In this document: one piece after another, positions 1 through 8,081 of the stretch
Numbering within the stretch: position 1 is the stretch's first letter
Layout of the letters: each line of letters starts with the position of its first letter
Origin: Alphaproteobacteria bacterium PA4
GTDB taxonomy: Bacteria; Pseudomonadota; Alphaproteobacteria; Sphingomonadales; Sphingomonadaceae
Length of the DNA: 64,000 nucleotides
Assembly (NCBI GenBank): GCA_002256005.1
Contig: NKIQ01000007.1
Coordinates: 1-64,000 of the forward strand
Direction of reading: 5' to 3'
Position numbers and translations under genes: made by a program
The notes under the pieces: generated by a model
Databases searched by the model: none
What the model saw: only the letters and a program-made list of their open reading frames with translations
What the model was told of the DNA's origin: nothing

Positions 1-34
1 GGCCACCCACTAAGGATAATCCCGATGGGTGGCC
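1..34. other. Hairpin at the window edge, possible terminator
   Basis: GGCCACCCA at 1-9 is the exact reverse complement of TGGGTGGCC at 26-34, with a 16-nt loop. It lies downstream of the minus-strand DUF1345 gene and could help end that transcript. The window edge may cut the left arm, and no T-tract follows, so the role is a guess. Confidence 0.3.
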
Positions 35-83
35 GGGCGGGGGAGCGGGCCGGTGCCGACTCCACTTCATCGCAATCGGTTTC
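33..83. repeat. G-rich module plus GCCGACTCCACTT motif, copy 1
   Basis: A 24-nt G-rich module (33-56) is followed by GCCGACTCCACTT and CGCAATCG (55-83). The same two parts recur at 36871-36923, but there the G-rich module is inverted relative to the motif (23 of 24 bases match after reverse complementing). Both copies sit right at the stop codon of a minus-strand membrane-protein gene. Confidence 0.5.
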
Positions 84-711
84 AACCGAACAGGCTGGCG
101 ACCACGCTGACCGACAGGGCGACGACACCGATATTGTAGAAAAACGCCAGCAGGCCATGCGCCAGCGCCAGCCGCCGCATCCGGCCGGAGGTGATCTGCA
201 CGTCGGAGACCTGGAAGGTCATGCCGAGCACAAAGGCGTAATAGGCGAAATCCCAATAGTTGGGCGTCGTGTCGGCGCCGGGAAATTCCAGCCCGCCGCG
301 ATCGCCGTCCGGGCCGCGCAGATAATAGACATGGGCATAATGGAGGGCGAACAGGCTGTTGGCAAAGGTCCAGGCCAGCACGAGCGACAGGGCGGCCAGC
401 GCAACGCCGTGGCGGCCGCCATCCTTGGCCAGTTCCACCCACACCGCGGTGACGACGATGCCGACGATGAACAGCGCCAGCCCGGTCAGCACATGATGGT
501 CGGGCTCGTTGCCGGCGGCGCGGCGGCGCATCGCCTCGGCCCGGTCGCGGCGGAAGATGCGGAGCAGGGCAATGAGGAACACGGCGGCGCCGCTGTCGAA
601 GCCGATCAGCAGGGCGCGCGGTGGCGGCTGGACGGGCAGCAGCGCGGCGGTGATCAGCAGCGTCAGCGCCGCAAAGGCGATGAAGTGCGGATAGCGGCGG
701 AGGAGGCTCAT
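82..711 (-). CDS. DUF1345 family integral membrane protein
   Basis: 209-residue polytopic membrane protein, starting MSLLRRYPHF, of the DUF1345 family, whose function is not known. Hydrophobic stretches near residues 8-25, 30-50, 75-95, 105-125 and 180-205 suggest about five membrane spans. Family-like features are the aromatic segment with HYAHVYY near the middle and the NYWDFAYYAFVLGMTFQ motif. The frame is open further upstream, but those residues are Arg-rich and lie inside nhaA. The ATG at 711 overlaps the nhaA stop codon by 4 bp (ATGA), which points to translational coupling with the antiporter. An ion- or envelope-related role is inferred only from that pairing. Confidence 0.82.
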   Translation of the reverse strand: MSLLRRYPHFIAFAALTLLITAALLPVQPPPRALLIGFDSGAAVFLIALLRIFRRDRAEAMRRRAAGNEPDHHVLTGLALFIVGIVVTAVWVELAKDGGRHGVALAALSLVLAWTFANSLFALHYAHVYYLRGPDGDRGGLEFPGADTTPNYWDFAYYAFVLGMTFQVSDVQITSGRMRRLALAHGLLAFFYNIGVVALSVSVVASLFG

Positions 712-1862
712 CGCCGCGACAGGATCAGCCAGCCGGCGAGTGCCGACAGGATGGAGCCGGCGAGGATGCCGAGCTTGGCGGCCATGTCCTGCGGCGAACC
801 TTCGCCGAACGCCAGCGCGGCGATGAACAGGCTCATCGTGAAGCCGATGCCGCACAGCACGCTGAGGCCCCACAATTGCCGCCAGCTCGCCCCGGCCGGG
901 GCATCGGCGACGCCGGCGCGGACCAGCGCGGCGATGGCGCCGAACACGCCCAATTGCTTGCCGAGCAACAGGCCGAGCGCGATGCCCAGCGGCACCGGCG
1001 CCACCGCATCGGCCGGCGCCAGCCCGCGCAGATCGACGCCGGCATTGGCGAAACCGAAGATCGGCACGATGAGGAAAGCCGAGATCGGCGCCAGCGCATG
1101 TTCGAGGCGGAGGAGGGGGGATTCACTTGCTTCTGGCGCGCCGCGCGTGCGGGTCAGCGGGATGGTGAAGGCCACTGCCACCCCGGCCAGCGTCGCATGG
1201 ATGCCCGATTGCAGCACCGCGAACCAGACCCCGGCACCGACCAGCAGATAGGGCCACAGCGCCTGCACGCCGCGGCGGTTGCAGGCCACCAGCATGGCGA
1301 GGCCGGCCGCCGCCGCCGCCAGCGCCGGCAGGTTCAGGCTGTCGGTATAGGCGATGGCGATGATCAATATGGCGCCGAGATCATCGATGATGGCGATGGC
1401 GGTCAGCAGCAGCTTCAGCGACGCCGGCACACGGCTGCCGAGGAGCGCGAGCACGCCGAGCGCAAAGGCGATGTCCGTCGCTGCCGGGATCGCCCAGCCG
1501 CTGAGGTTGGCCGTGTGGTTGCGGTTGATGGCGAGATAGATCAGTGCCGGGGCGATCATGCCGCCCAGCGCCGCCGCGCCGGGCAGGATGCGGCGCGGCC
1601 AGCTCGACAATTCGCCATCGACCAGCTCGCGCTTCACCTCCAGCCCGACGAGCAGGAAGAACAGCGCCATCAGGCCATCGTTGATCCAGTGCAGCAGCGA
1701 CAGCCCGGCGACAGGGACGTGCAGGGCGTGGCCATAGGCTGCGGACCAGGGCGAATTGGCGACGAGCATGGCCAGCGCCGCCGCCGCCATCAGCACATAG
1801 CCGCCGGCGGCCTCGGTGTGCAGCAAATGCCGGATGGCGGTGAGCGGGCGACGCGGGGTCAT
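708..1862 (-). CDS. nhaA: Na+/H+ antiporter NhaA
   Basis: 384-residue inner-membrane sodium/proton antiporter that uses the proton gradient to expel Na+ and hold internal pH. The length is normal for NhaA. The paired aspartates that bind the cation are present as the IIDD motif at residues 160-161 (Asp163/164 in E. coli), and the AATDIAFALG segment carries the conserved Asp130. The N-terminal HTEAAGGYVLM segment and LLVGLEVKRELVDGEL loop are family signatures. It is the first gene of a two-gene unit with the DUF1345 protein, which overlaps its stop codon. Upstream lies a 30-bp inverted repeat rather than another gene in the same direction. Confidence 0.95.
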   Translation of the reverse strand: MTPRRPLTAIRHLLHTEAAGGYVLMAAAALAMLVANSPWSAAYGHALHVPVAGLSLLHWINDGLMALFFLLVGLEVKRELVDGELSSWPRRILPGAAALGGMIAPALIYLAINRNHTANLSGWAIPAATDIAFALGVLALLGSRVPASLKLLLTAIAIIDDLGAILIIAIAYTDSLNLPALAAAAAGLAMLVACNRRGVQALWPYLLVGAGVWFAVLQSGIHATLAGVAVAFTIPLTRTRGAPEASESPLLRLEHALAPISAFLIVPIFGFANAGVDLRGLAPADAVAPVPLGIALGLLLGKQLGVFGAIAALVRAGVADAPAGASWRQLWGLSVLCGIGFTMSLFIAALAFGEGSPQDMAAKLGILAGSILSALAGWLILSRR

Positions 1863-1920
1863 GGCGCCGGTTTAGCGGGTTTTCGGGGCCGGGGTAGCGA
1901 TTTCGGTTGAGGCCATGTCC

Positions 1921-2008
1921 CTGTCATCCCGGGCTTGACCCGGGACCCAGTTTCTCTTGGCGCATGTAGAAGTAGAAGCTGGGTCCCGGGTCAAGCCCGG
2001 GATGACAG
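1921..2008. repeat. 30-bp perfect inverted repeat, family A copy 1
   Basis: Arms at 1921-1950 and 1979-2008 are perfect 30-nt reverse complements starting CTGTCATCCCGGGCTTGACC; the spacer is 28 nt. A second copy with the same arms lies at 50042-50126. It fills the gap between nhaA and rfbB, on the 3' side of the minus-strand rhamnose operon, so it may act as a transcription stop as well as being an interspersed palindromic element. Confidence 0.9.
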
Positions 2009-2018
2009 AGAAGGTGCC

Positions 2019-3110
2019 TCAGCGGCTGGCGTAATTCTGGTCCACCCAATCACGATAGCTGCCGTCCAGCACCGCTCGCCACCAATCCTCGTTATCGAGA
2101 TACCAGCGCAGCGTTGCGGCAAAGCCCTGTTCGAAGGTGCGCGCCGGCGCATAGCCGATCTCGGTGCGTGCCTTGGTTTCGTCGATCGCATAGCGGCGGT
2201 CATGGCCGGGGCGATCGGCGACCGTGGTCTTCAGGCTGGCGGACGGGACGCCGCGCGCGGCCGGCGCGTGCGGGAAGCGTTCTGCCAGCGCCGGATCGGC
2301 GGCAAAGGCGGCGTCCACTGCCGCGCACAGCGTGTCGATGACGGTGATGTTGGGCAGTTCGGCGCCGCCGCCGATGCAATAGGTTTCGCCGACGCGGCCG
2401 CGCAGCAGCACCGCCTCGATACCGCGGCAATGATCCTCGACATGCAGCCAGTCGCGGATCTGCATGCCATCGCCATAGATCGGCAGCGGCCGGCCATGCA
2501 GGGCATTGATCAGGAACAGCGGGATCAGCTTTTCGGGGAATTGATAGGGGCCGTAATTGTTGGAGCAGTTGGAGGTCGTGACCTGCAGGCCATAAGTGTG
2601 GTGCCAGGCGCGGACGAGATGGTCGGAGGCGGCCTTTGAGGCCGAATAGGGGCTGTTCGGCGCATAGGGCGTCGTCTCGCTGAACGCCGGATCGTTCGGC
2701 CCCAGCGTGCCATAGACTTCATCGGTCGAGACATGGTGGAAGCGGTGCGGCTTGCCGCCATCGGCCAGCCACACGGCGCGGGCGGCGGTGAGCAGGCTCA
2801 TCGTGCCGAGGATATTGGTGTCGATGAAGGCGGCGGGGCCATGGATCGAACGGTCGACATGGCTTTCGGCGGCGAAGTGCACCAGCGTGTCGATGTCATG
2901 CTCGCGCAGCAGGCTTTCGACCGAGTCGGTGTCGCGGATATCGGCCTCGACCAGCGACACGCTGTTGGCGCCGGCGAGGTTGGCGCGGTTGCCGGCGTAG
3001 GTCAGCGCATCGAGCACCACGACCTTGTCATTGGGGTGATGCTGGCGCCAGTAATGCACGAAATTGGCACCGATGAAGCCGGCGCCGCCGGTGACGAGGA
3101 GGTTGCTCAT
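2019..3110 (-). CDS. rfbB: dTDP-glucose 4,6-dehydratase RfbB
   Basis: 363-residue extended SDR that converts dTDP-D-glucose to dTDP-4-keto-6-deoxyglucose, the second step of dTDP-L-rhamnose synthesis. The Rossmann motif TGGAGFIG is at residues 7-14. The catalytic STDEVYG segment is at 128-134, with the Asp-Glu pair that separates dehydratases from epimerases, and YSASK at 155-159 supplies Tyr and Lys. The ATG at 3110 overlaps the rfbD stop codon by 4 bp, so it is the last gene of the minus-strand unit rfbA / FrhB-like / rfbC / rfbD / rfbB. A long inverted repeat follows its stop codon. Confidence 0.96.
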   Translation of the reverse strand: MSNLLVTGGAGFIGANFVHYWRQHHPNDKVVVLDALTYAGNRANLAGANSVSLVEADIRDTDSVESLLREHDIDTLVHFAAESHVDRSIHGPAAFIDTNILGTMSLLTAARAVWLADGGKPHRFHHVSTDEVYGTLGPNDPAFSETTPYAPNSPYSASKAASDHLVRAWHHTYGLQVTTSNCSNNYGPYQFPEKLIPLFLINALHGRPLPIYGDGMQIRDWLHVEDHCRGIEAVLLRGRVGETYCIGGGAELPNITVIDTLCAAVDAAFAADPALAERFPHAPAARGVPSASLKTTVADRPGHDRRYAIDETKARTEIGYAPARTFEQGFAATLRWYLDNEDWWRAVLDGSYRDWVDQNYASR

Positions 3111-3961
3111 GCGGCGTCCTTCAGGGCTTGCAAACAATCGCGCAATTCGCTGCGCCAATGGCGGGCGGGGCCGGTGACGGCCCAGCTGCTCGTCTTGTCG
3201 AGCACGCTATAAGCCGGGCGGCGCGCCGGGGTCGGGTAGTCGCTGGTGCGGATGGGAATGACCGGCACGGCGCGGCCGAGCAGGCCCAGCGCCAGCGCTT
3301 CCTCCTGGATGGCGACGGCGAAATCATACCAGCTGGCGGCGCCGGCATCGGTCCAGTGGTGCGTACCGGTGACGCCGGCGCCGGCCAGGGCCCAGAGCGT
3401 GCGGGCCAGGCCAAGCGCGTGCGTCGGCGTGCCGATCTGGTCGGCGACAACGCGGACTTCGTCGCGCTCGCGCATCAGGCGCAGCATGGTGTGGACGAAA
3501 TTGGCGCCGGCCGCGGCATAGACCCAGGCGGTGCGCACGATCAGCGCGTCCGGCCCGGCGGCGATTTCCCCGTCCAGCTTGGTCTGGCCATAGACACCGA
3601 GCGGGCTGGGTCTGGCATCGGGCGCATAGGGCGAGCTGGCCGTGCCGTCGAAGACGAAATCGGTGGAGACATGGATGAAGCCAAGGCCATGGGCGCGGGC
3701 GGCGGCGGCGAGCATCGCCACGGCATCGACATTGATGCGGCGGGCAGTAGCCTCATCACCTTCCGCCTTGTCGACGGCGGTATAGGCGGCGGCGTTGACC
3801 AGATGGGTGGCACCGGAGGCGGCCACCACTGCTGCCACCATCGCCGCATCGGTGATGTCGAATGCGGCTTCCGGCGGGGCAATGACGCTGCTGCCGGCCG
3901 GCACACAGGCCTGCAGGGACCGGCCGAGCTGGCCGCCGGCGCCGGCGATCAGGAACTTCAT
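3107..3961 (-). CDS. rfbD: dTDP-4-dehydrorhamnose reductase RfbD
   Basis: 284-residue SDR that performs the last step of dTDP-L-rhamnose synthesis, the NAD(P)H-dependent reduction of dTDP-4-keto-L-rhamnose. It shows the nucleotide-binding GAGGQLG at residues 7-13, the STDFVFDG active-site strand at 99-106 and the catalytic YGQTK at 124-128. Size and motifs are normal for RmlD. Its ATG overlaps the rfbC stop codon and its stop overlaps the rfbB start, each by 4 bp, so the three rhamnose genes are translationally coupled. Confidence 0.95.
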   Translation of the reverse strand: MKFLIAGAGGQLGRSLQACVPAGSSVIAPPEAAFDITDAAMVAAVVAASGATHLVNAAAYTAVDKAEGDEATARRINVDAVAMLAAAARAHGLGFIHVSTDFVFDGTASSPYAPDARPSPLGVYGQTKLDGEIAAGPDALIVRTAWVYAAAGANFVHTMLRLMRERDEVRVVADQIGTPTHALGLARTLWALAGAGVTGTHHWTDAGAASWYDFAVAIQEEALALGLLGRAVPVIPIRTSDYPTPARRPAYSVLDKTSSWAVTGPARHWRSELRDCLQALKDAA

Positions 3962-4503
3962 GCGAACACCTCGGCATCGGCGAGCAATGGCGCGACCGCA
4001 TCCTTGCCCGACAGTTGCGGCACCATATCGCCGAGCGGCCAGTCGATGCCGATGGCCGGATCATCCCAGCGGATGCCGCGATCGGTCGGCGCATTGTAGA
4101 GCGTCGTGCATTTGTAGAGGAAATCGGCGCTGTCGGAGAGCACGCAGAAGCCGTGCGCGAAGCCCGGCGGCACATAGAGCATGCGCTTGTTGGCGTCCGA
4201 CAGTTCATAGCCCACCCAGCGGCCGAAATGCGGGCTGGAGCGGCGGATATCGACAGCGACATCGAACACCGCGCCGCTGGTGACGCGCACCAATTTGCCC
4301 TGCGGCGTGCCCAGTTGGTAATGCAGGCCACGCAGCACGCCGCGCGCCGAGCGGCTGTGATTGTCCTGCACGAAATCCATGTCCAGCCCGGCCGTGGCAA
4401 AGGCGCTGGCGTTCCAGCTTTCGAGGAAGAAGCCGCGGTCGTCGCCGAACACCTTGGGCTCGATCAGCATCACGCCGGGCAGGGCGGTTTCGGTGACGAT
4501 CAT
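3958..4503 (-). CDS. rfbC: dTDP-4-dehydrorhamnose 3,5-epimerase RfbC
   Basis: 181-residue cupin-fold epimerase that inverts C3 and C5 of dTDP-4-keto-6-deoxyglucose, the third step of the rhamnose pathway. The RGLHYQ motif carries catalytic His61, and Tyr130 in ADFLYKC matches the catalytic tyrosine. Lys71 and the YVPPGFAHGF segment are also conserved. The stop codon of the FrhB-like gene directly abuts this ATG with no gap, and the rfbD start overlaps the stop. This tight packing places the FeS protein inside the rhamnose operon. Confidence 0.95.
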   Translation of the reverse strand: MIVTETALPGVMLIEPKVFGDDRGFFLESWNASAFATAGLDMDFVQDNHSRSARGVLRGLHYQLGTPQGKLVRVTSGAVFDVAVDIRRSSPHFGRWVGYELSDANKRMLYVPPGFAHGFCVLSDSADFLYKCTTLYNAPTDRGIRWDDPAIGIDWPLGDMVPQLSGKDAVAPLLADAEVFA

Positions 4504-5727
4504 TCAGGCACGTCCCTGGTAAAGGCGGCGGACAAGGCCGGCAAAGGCGCGCAGATGCTGCTTCACCGGCGCCTTGCGAGCCGCGGCGGCCAATTGCAGG
4601 CCATGGTAGCGCGGCCAGGGCCGACCCGAAACGATCAGCGCCGATAGCCGCGCCAGCAGTTCCTTTTTCCGGCGCGCCTGTGACGGCTGCATCAGCGCGA
4701 TCTGCGCCATGTCGAGTGGCTGGGTTTCGAGGCGGCCCGCCGCACGGGCGGCATCGATGGCCGCAAGGCCACGCGCACTGCGCGCGATGATCAGGCTGCG
4801 GCCGTCACGCTCCTCGAAACTCGGATAGCCCTTGTCGTCGCCGATCCAGGCATCGGCGCAGGCGACATCGGCGGAATTGCCGATGGCATCGGGGCAGATC
4901 TTGCAGCGGAACTGCACTTCCTTGGACAGGATGTCGCCCCAGCTGTCGGCATAGCTCATGCGGGCCTGGCTGCCATCCTTGCGCGTGGCGGTGGCAAAGC
5001 CCGGCCAGCCGTCGCCGCGATAGCGGAAGCTCGCCACATCGTCGGGCTTCACGCCCAGCTTGTCGAGAATGCGGCCGGTGCCGGCGGCGCTGGGAATGCC
5101 GGCGCAGAAAAACGCCAGCATCAGCGGCACCTGCGCATCGATGCGGGCATCCTGGCGGGCGCGGGCGCGCAGCGCGGTGACATCGCAGGGCTTGCCGACA
5201 AAGGCGAAGCGGCCGCGGGCCAGCCAGGTTTCCAGATCGGCGAGCGGTGCCGAGGCGGTATAGCGCGAGCCGGCGGCGGCAAAGACTTCATCGCGGCTCT
5301 GCGTCGCGATGGTGACATTGGCGGTCGGCAGCAGCGGATCGGCGCCGGTCTGCACGACGAAATCGACCATGCCGGTTTCGAGCGCATGGACGAGCAGCGC
5401 CGAGATGCCGCCGCCCGACGAGGCCTGGTGGCGCAGCGCCGCATCGGTCGAATGGCCGGTGCCGGTGAAATGCGAACGGCCCCACAGCGGATCATCGACC
5501 GGCGCACCGGCTTCCGGCCGTTCGTCGACGATGATGCCGGGGCAGGCGGCGGCGATGGCGGCATCCTGGGCGACGCTGATCGGGGCGAGCTGTTTCGGCC
5601 GCAGATAGCCGGGCGCCTCCATCGTCATGGTGACGGCGCCGGGGGCGATCGCCGCGCACAGACCGCAGCCGGTGCAGGTGCGGCCACGCGCAACGCGGGT
5701 CAGGGCCGGGGATGCCATTTGCGACAT
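4504..5727 (-). CDS. FeS protein, coenzyme F420 hydrogenase/dehydrogenase beta-subunit (FrhB) family
   Basis: 407-residue cytoplasmic iron-sulfur flavoprotein-type protein. The N-terminal motif CTGCGLC supplies Cys18, Cys21 and Cys24, with Cys62 in ACPG completing a ferredoxin-like [4Fe-4S] set. A second CKIC pair lies at 275-278. The remainder matches the FrhB/FdhB N- and C-terminal domains in general form. Homologues occur in exopolysaccharide loci together with polysaccharide pyruvyl transferases, and a pyruvyl transferase is encoded 2.4 kb upstream here. F420 use is not implied. A role in redox modification of a sugar or of a ketal precursor is inference. Met4 is an alternative start. Confidence 0.8.
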   Translation of the reverse strand: MSQMASPALTRVARGRTCTGCGLCAAIAPGAVTMTMEAPGYLRPKQLAPISVAQDAAIAAACPGIIVDERPEAGAPVDDPLWGRSHFTGTGHSTDAALRHQASSGGGISALLVHALETGMVDFVVQTGADPLLPTANVTIATQSRDEVFAAAGSRYTASAPLADLETWLARGRFAFVGKPCDVTALRARARQDARIDAQVPLMLAFFCAGIPSAAGTGRILDKLGVKPDDVASFRYRGDGWPGFATATRKDGSQARMSYADSWGDILSKEVQFRCKICPDAIGNSADVACADAWIGDDKGYPSFEERDGRSLIIARSARGLAAIDAARAAGRLETQPLDMAQIALMQPSQARRKKELLARLSALIVSGRPWPRYHGLQLAAAARKAPVKQHLRAFAGLVRRLYQGRA

Positions 5728-5735
5728 GGGTGGTG

Positions 5736-6617
5736 TCAGCCTGCCATCTTCAGCTGGGCGAGCAGATATTCGCCATAGCCCGACTTGCGCAGCGGCTCCG
5801 CAATACGGGCCAGCTGTTCGGCGGAAATGAAGCCCTGCCGCCAGGCAATTTCCTCGGGGCAGCAGATCTTCAGGCCCTGGCGTTCCTCGACGATGCGGAC
5901 ATAGAGCCCGGCATCGAGCAGCGAGCCATGGGTGCCGGTATCGAGCCAGGCAAAGCCGCGGCCCATCAGCTCGACATTCAGCTTGCCGGCTTCGAGATAG
6001 AGCCGGTTGAGATCGGTGATCTCCAGCTCGCCACGCGGCGAAGGCTGGACGTCACGGGCCAGGCGCACGGCATCGCCATCATAGAAATACAGGCCGGTGA
6101 CGGCATAGTTGGACTTGGGCGCGGTCGGCTTTTCCTCGATGGTGGCAGCGCGGCCATTCGCGTCGAAGGACACGACACCATAGGCCTGCGGGTCCTTGAC
6201 ATAATAACCGAACACCGTGGCGCCGTCCTCACGGCCATCGGCGCGCGCCAGCAGTTCCGGCAGGCCATGGCCGTAGAAGATATTGTCACCCAGGATCAGC
6301 GTCGACGGGCGATCGCCGATGAAGTCGGCGCCGATATGATAGGCCTGCGCCAGTCCCTTCGGTTCCGGCTGCACGGCATATTCGATGTGCATGCCCCAAT
6401 CGGAACCATCGCCGAGCAGGCCGCGAAAGGCGGCGCTGTCGCCCGGCGTGGTGATGATCAGCACCTCGCGGATGCCGGCCAGCATCAGCACCGACAGCGG
6501 GTAATAGATCATCGGCTTGTCATAGACCGGCATCAGCTGCTTGGAGACCGGCTTGGTCAGGGGATAGAGGCGGGTGCCCGAGCCACCTGCCAGAATGATT
6601 CCGCGTCTTGCCGTCAT
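5736..6617 (-). CDS. rfbA: Glucose-1-phosphate thymidylyltransferase RfbA
   Basis: 293-residue nucleotidyltransferase that makes dTDP-glucose from glucose-1-phosphate and dTTP, the committed step of dTDP-L-rhamnose synthesis and its feedback-control point. The nucleotide-binding signature GGSGTRLYP begins at residue 11, followed by the [18 protein letters not shown] segment typical of RmlA. Length is normal. ATG 6617 is chosen over an in-frame start nine codons earlier because the family begins just before this glycine-rich loop. It leads the minus-strand rhamnose unit; the FrhB-like gene begins 8 bp after its stop. A hairpin at 6734-6763 separates it from the flippase gene. Confidence 0.96.
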   Translation of the reverse strand: MTARRGIILAGGSGTRLYPLTKPVSKQLMPVYDKPMIYYPLSVLMLAGIREVLIITTPGDSAAFRGLLGDGSDWGMHIEYAVQPEPKGLAQAYHIGADFIGDRPSTLILGDNIFYGHGLPELLARADGREDGATVFGYYVKDPQAYGVVSFDANGRAATIEEKPTAPKSNYAVTGLYFYDGDAVRLARDVQPSPRGELEITDLNRLYLEAGKLNVELMGRGFAWLDTGTHGSLLDAGLYVRIVEERQGLKICCPEEIAWRQGFISAEQLARIAEPLRKSGYGEYLLAQLKMAG

Positions 6618-6733
6618 ATCTGCTCCTGGGGCTGCCCCCCGCACGCCCGGTTGCCCGAGATTGTCATTTCAACACGAACGGATGTCCGGCACCAAAGCCC
6701 GATAGCGTGCCGGATAACGGCAAGGCAAGGCGG

Positions 6734-6763
6734 CGGCAACCGCCAAGCTGGTGTCGGTTGCCG
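6734..6763 (-). terminator. Hairpin after the flippase gene
   Basis: CGGCAACCG at 6734-6742 pairs perfectly with CGGTTGCCG at 6755-6763 across a 12-nt loop. It lies just past the minus-strand flippase stop codon and before rfbA, so it probably ends the assembly transcript or separates two transcription units. No strong T-tract follows. Confidence 0.5.
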
Positions 6764-6774
6764 ATTTTGCGCCT

Positions 6775-8079
6775 TCAGGCGCTGCCCAGCTTGCGCTGCA
6801 CGACGACATAGTAAATCGCGTTGCGGAACAGGATGGTCAGCGATGTCGTCAACGCGGCACCGATGATGCCATAGGCCGGGATCAGCGTGACGCACAGGAC
6901 GGCCATGACGATCAGGCCGGCCAGCGACAGTCGCGCCGACCATTTTTCCTCACCGGTCATCAGCAGCACCGATCCCAGCGAGCCGGCCAGCACGTTGCAC
7001 AATTGCCCCAGCGCCAGAATGCGCAGCGCCGGCGCTGCCACGACGAATTCGGCGCCGAACAGGCCAAGGACGAATTCCGGGAATATCAGCGTCAACACCA
7101 GCAGCGGCGACGACAGCACCAGCATGGTCATGATCGCCTGCCGGGTGATCTTGCGGATCTCGTCGACCCGGCCCACCGCCCAGGCCGCCGCGACCCGCGG
7201 GCCGGTGACGGTGTCGAAGGTGGTGACGACCAGCGCGATCAGGCTGGTGATCTGCCAGGCGGTGCGGAAATGCCCGACCTCCGTCACCGATTCATAGGCG
7301 CCAAGGCTGAGCAGGACGATCCAGTCGAGCAGCATGCGGCTGAGCACGATGAAGGAGATTTTCCAGCCCTGGTGCAGCAATGGCCCGGTGGCGAACGGGG
7401 TGGGCGTGCCCCAGCCGCGCGCCGCCCGGGCGTACAGCCACCAGGCCGCCAGCGAGCTGAGCGCCGCCATGCCGAAATAGAGCAGCGAGACGCCCGTGGC
7501 GGCGATCGGCGTCCGGCTGATCAGAAATCCGCCGAGGATCGCCACCGACATCAGCATGGCCAGCGGGCCATCGAGCAATTGTGCCGCCAGGACCCGGCCG
7601 CTGCCGCGCAGCGACGATATCGCCAGCCGGTTGAAGGTGACCGGCAGCACCGCCACCGCCGCCACCAGCACCAGGTCTTGCGCCAGGCCGATATGCAGCA
7701 ACCGGTTGAGCAGGGCATCGCCGCCCAAGCCCAGCAGCAGGCCGACAAGGATCGCCGCCGCCATGGCGATGCGTGTCGCGGCCCGCGAGATGCCGCGCGC
7801 GCTGCCGGTGTCACCGGCGCGAACACTGCCGGCCATGGTGCGCAACAGCAGATAGTCCAGCCCGAACAGCGCGACGGTGGAGGCGACGGTGGCGGTGGTC
7901 AGCGTCAGCGCGAAACGGCCGGTGACAGCGGCGCCCAGAAAGCGGGCGACCATGAAGCTGAAGCCGAAACTGAGGCCGGCGCCGATCAGCTTGATGGCAA
8001 AGGCCGCCACTGCCTCCGGCACATTGGGGTTGGCGCTGGCATAGGCGCGGGCCCGGGCCAGCGATTGCCGAACCGGCAT
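6775..8079 (-). CDS. Polysaccharide flippase, Wzx/MOP family
   Basis: 434-residue polytopic inner-membrane protein with about 12 hydrophobic segments, of the oligosaccharidyl-lipid flippase (Wzx, MOP exporter) type. Such proteins move undecaprenyl-linked repeat units to the periplasm. The N-terminal segment with GAGLSFGFSFMVARFLG is typical of polysaccharide_synt proteins, and late hydrophobic pairs match the C-terminal helix bundle. It starts only 2 bp after the stop of the pyruvyl transferase gene, so the two are cotranscribed. Specificity for the rhamnose-containing unit is inferred from position. Confidence 0.88.
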   Translation of the reverse strand: MPVRQSLARARAYASANPNVPEAVAAFAIKLIGAGLSFGFSFMVARFLGAAVTGRFALTLTTATVASTVALFGLDYLLLRTMAGSVRAGDTGSARGISRAATRIAMAAAILVGLLLGLGGDALLNRLLHIGLAQDLVLVAAVAVLPVTFNRLAISSLRGSGRVLAAQLLDGPLAMLMSVAILGGFLISRTPIAATGVSLLYFGMAALSSLAAWWLYARAARGWGTPTPFATGPLLHQGWKISFIVLSRMLLDWIVLLSLGAYESVTEVGHFRTAWQITSLIALVVTTFDTVTGPRVAAAWAVGRVDEIRKITRQAIMTMLVLSSPLLVLTLIFPEFVLGLFGAEFVVAAPALRILALGQLCNVLAGSLGSVLLMTGEEKWSARLSLAGLIVMAVLCVTLIPAYGIIGAALTTSLTILFRNAIYYVVVQRKLGSA

Positions 8080-8081
8080 GG

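Noticed and set aside
25..1910. Long plus-strand frames opposite DUF1345 and nhaA
   Set aside because: No family similarity; the minus-strand frames have membrane segments and NhaA active-site residues.
3128..4647. Plus-strand frames opposite the rhamnose genes
   Set aside because: They overlap rfbD and rfbC, which have clear motifs and coupled 4-bp overlaps; the plus-strand products are Arg/Gly/Ala-rich noise.
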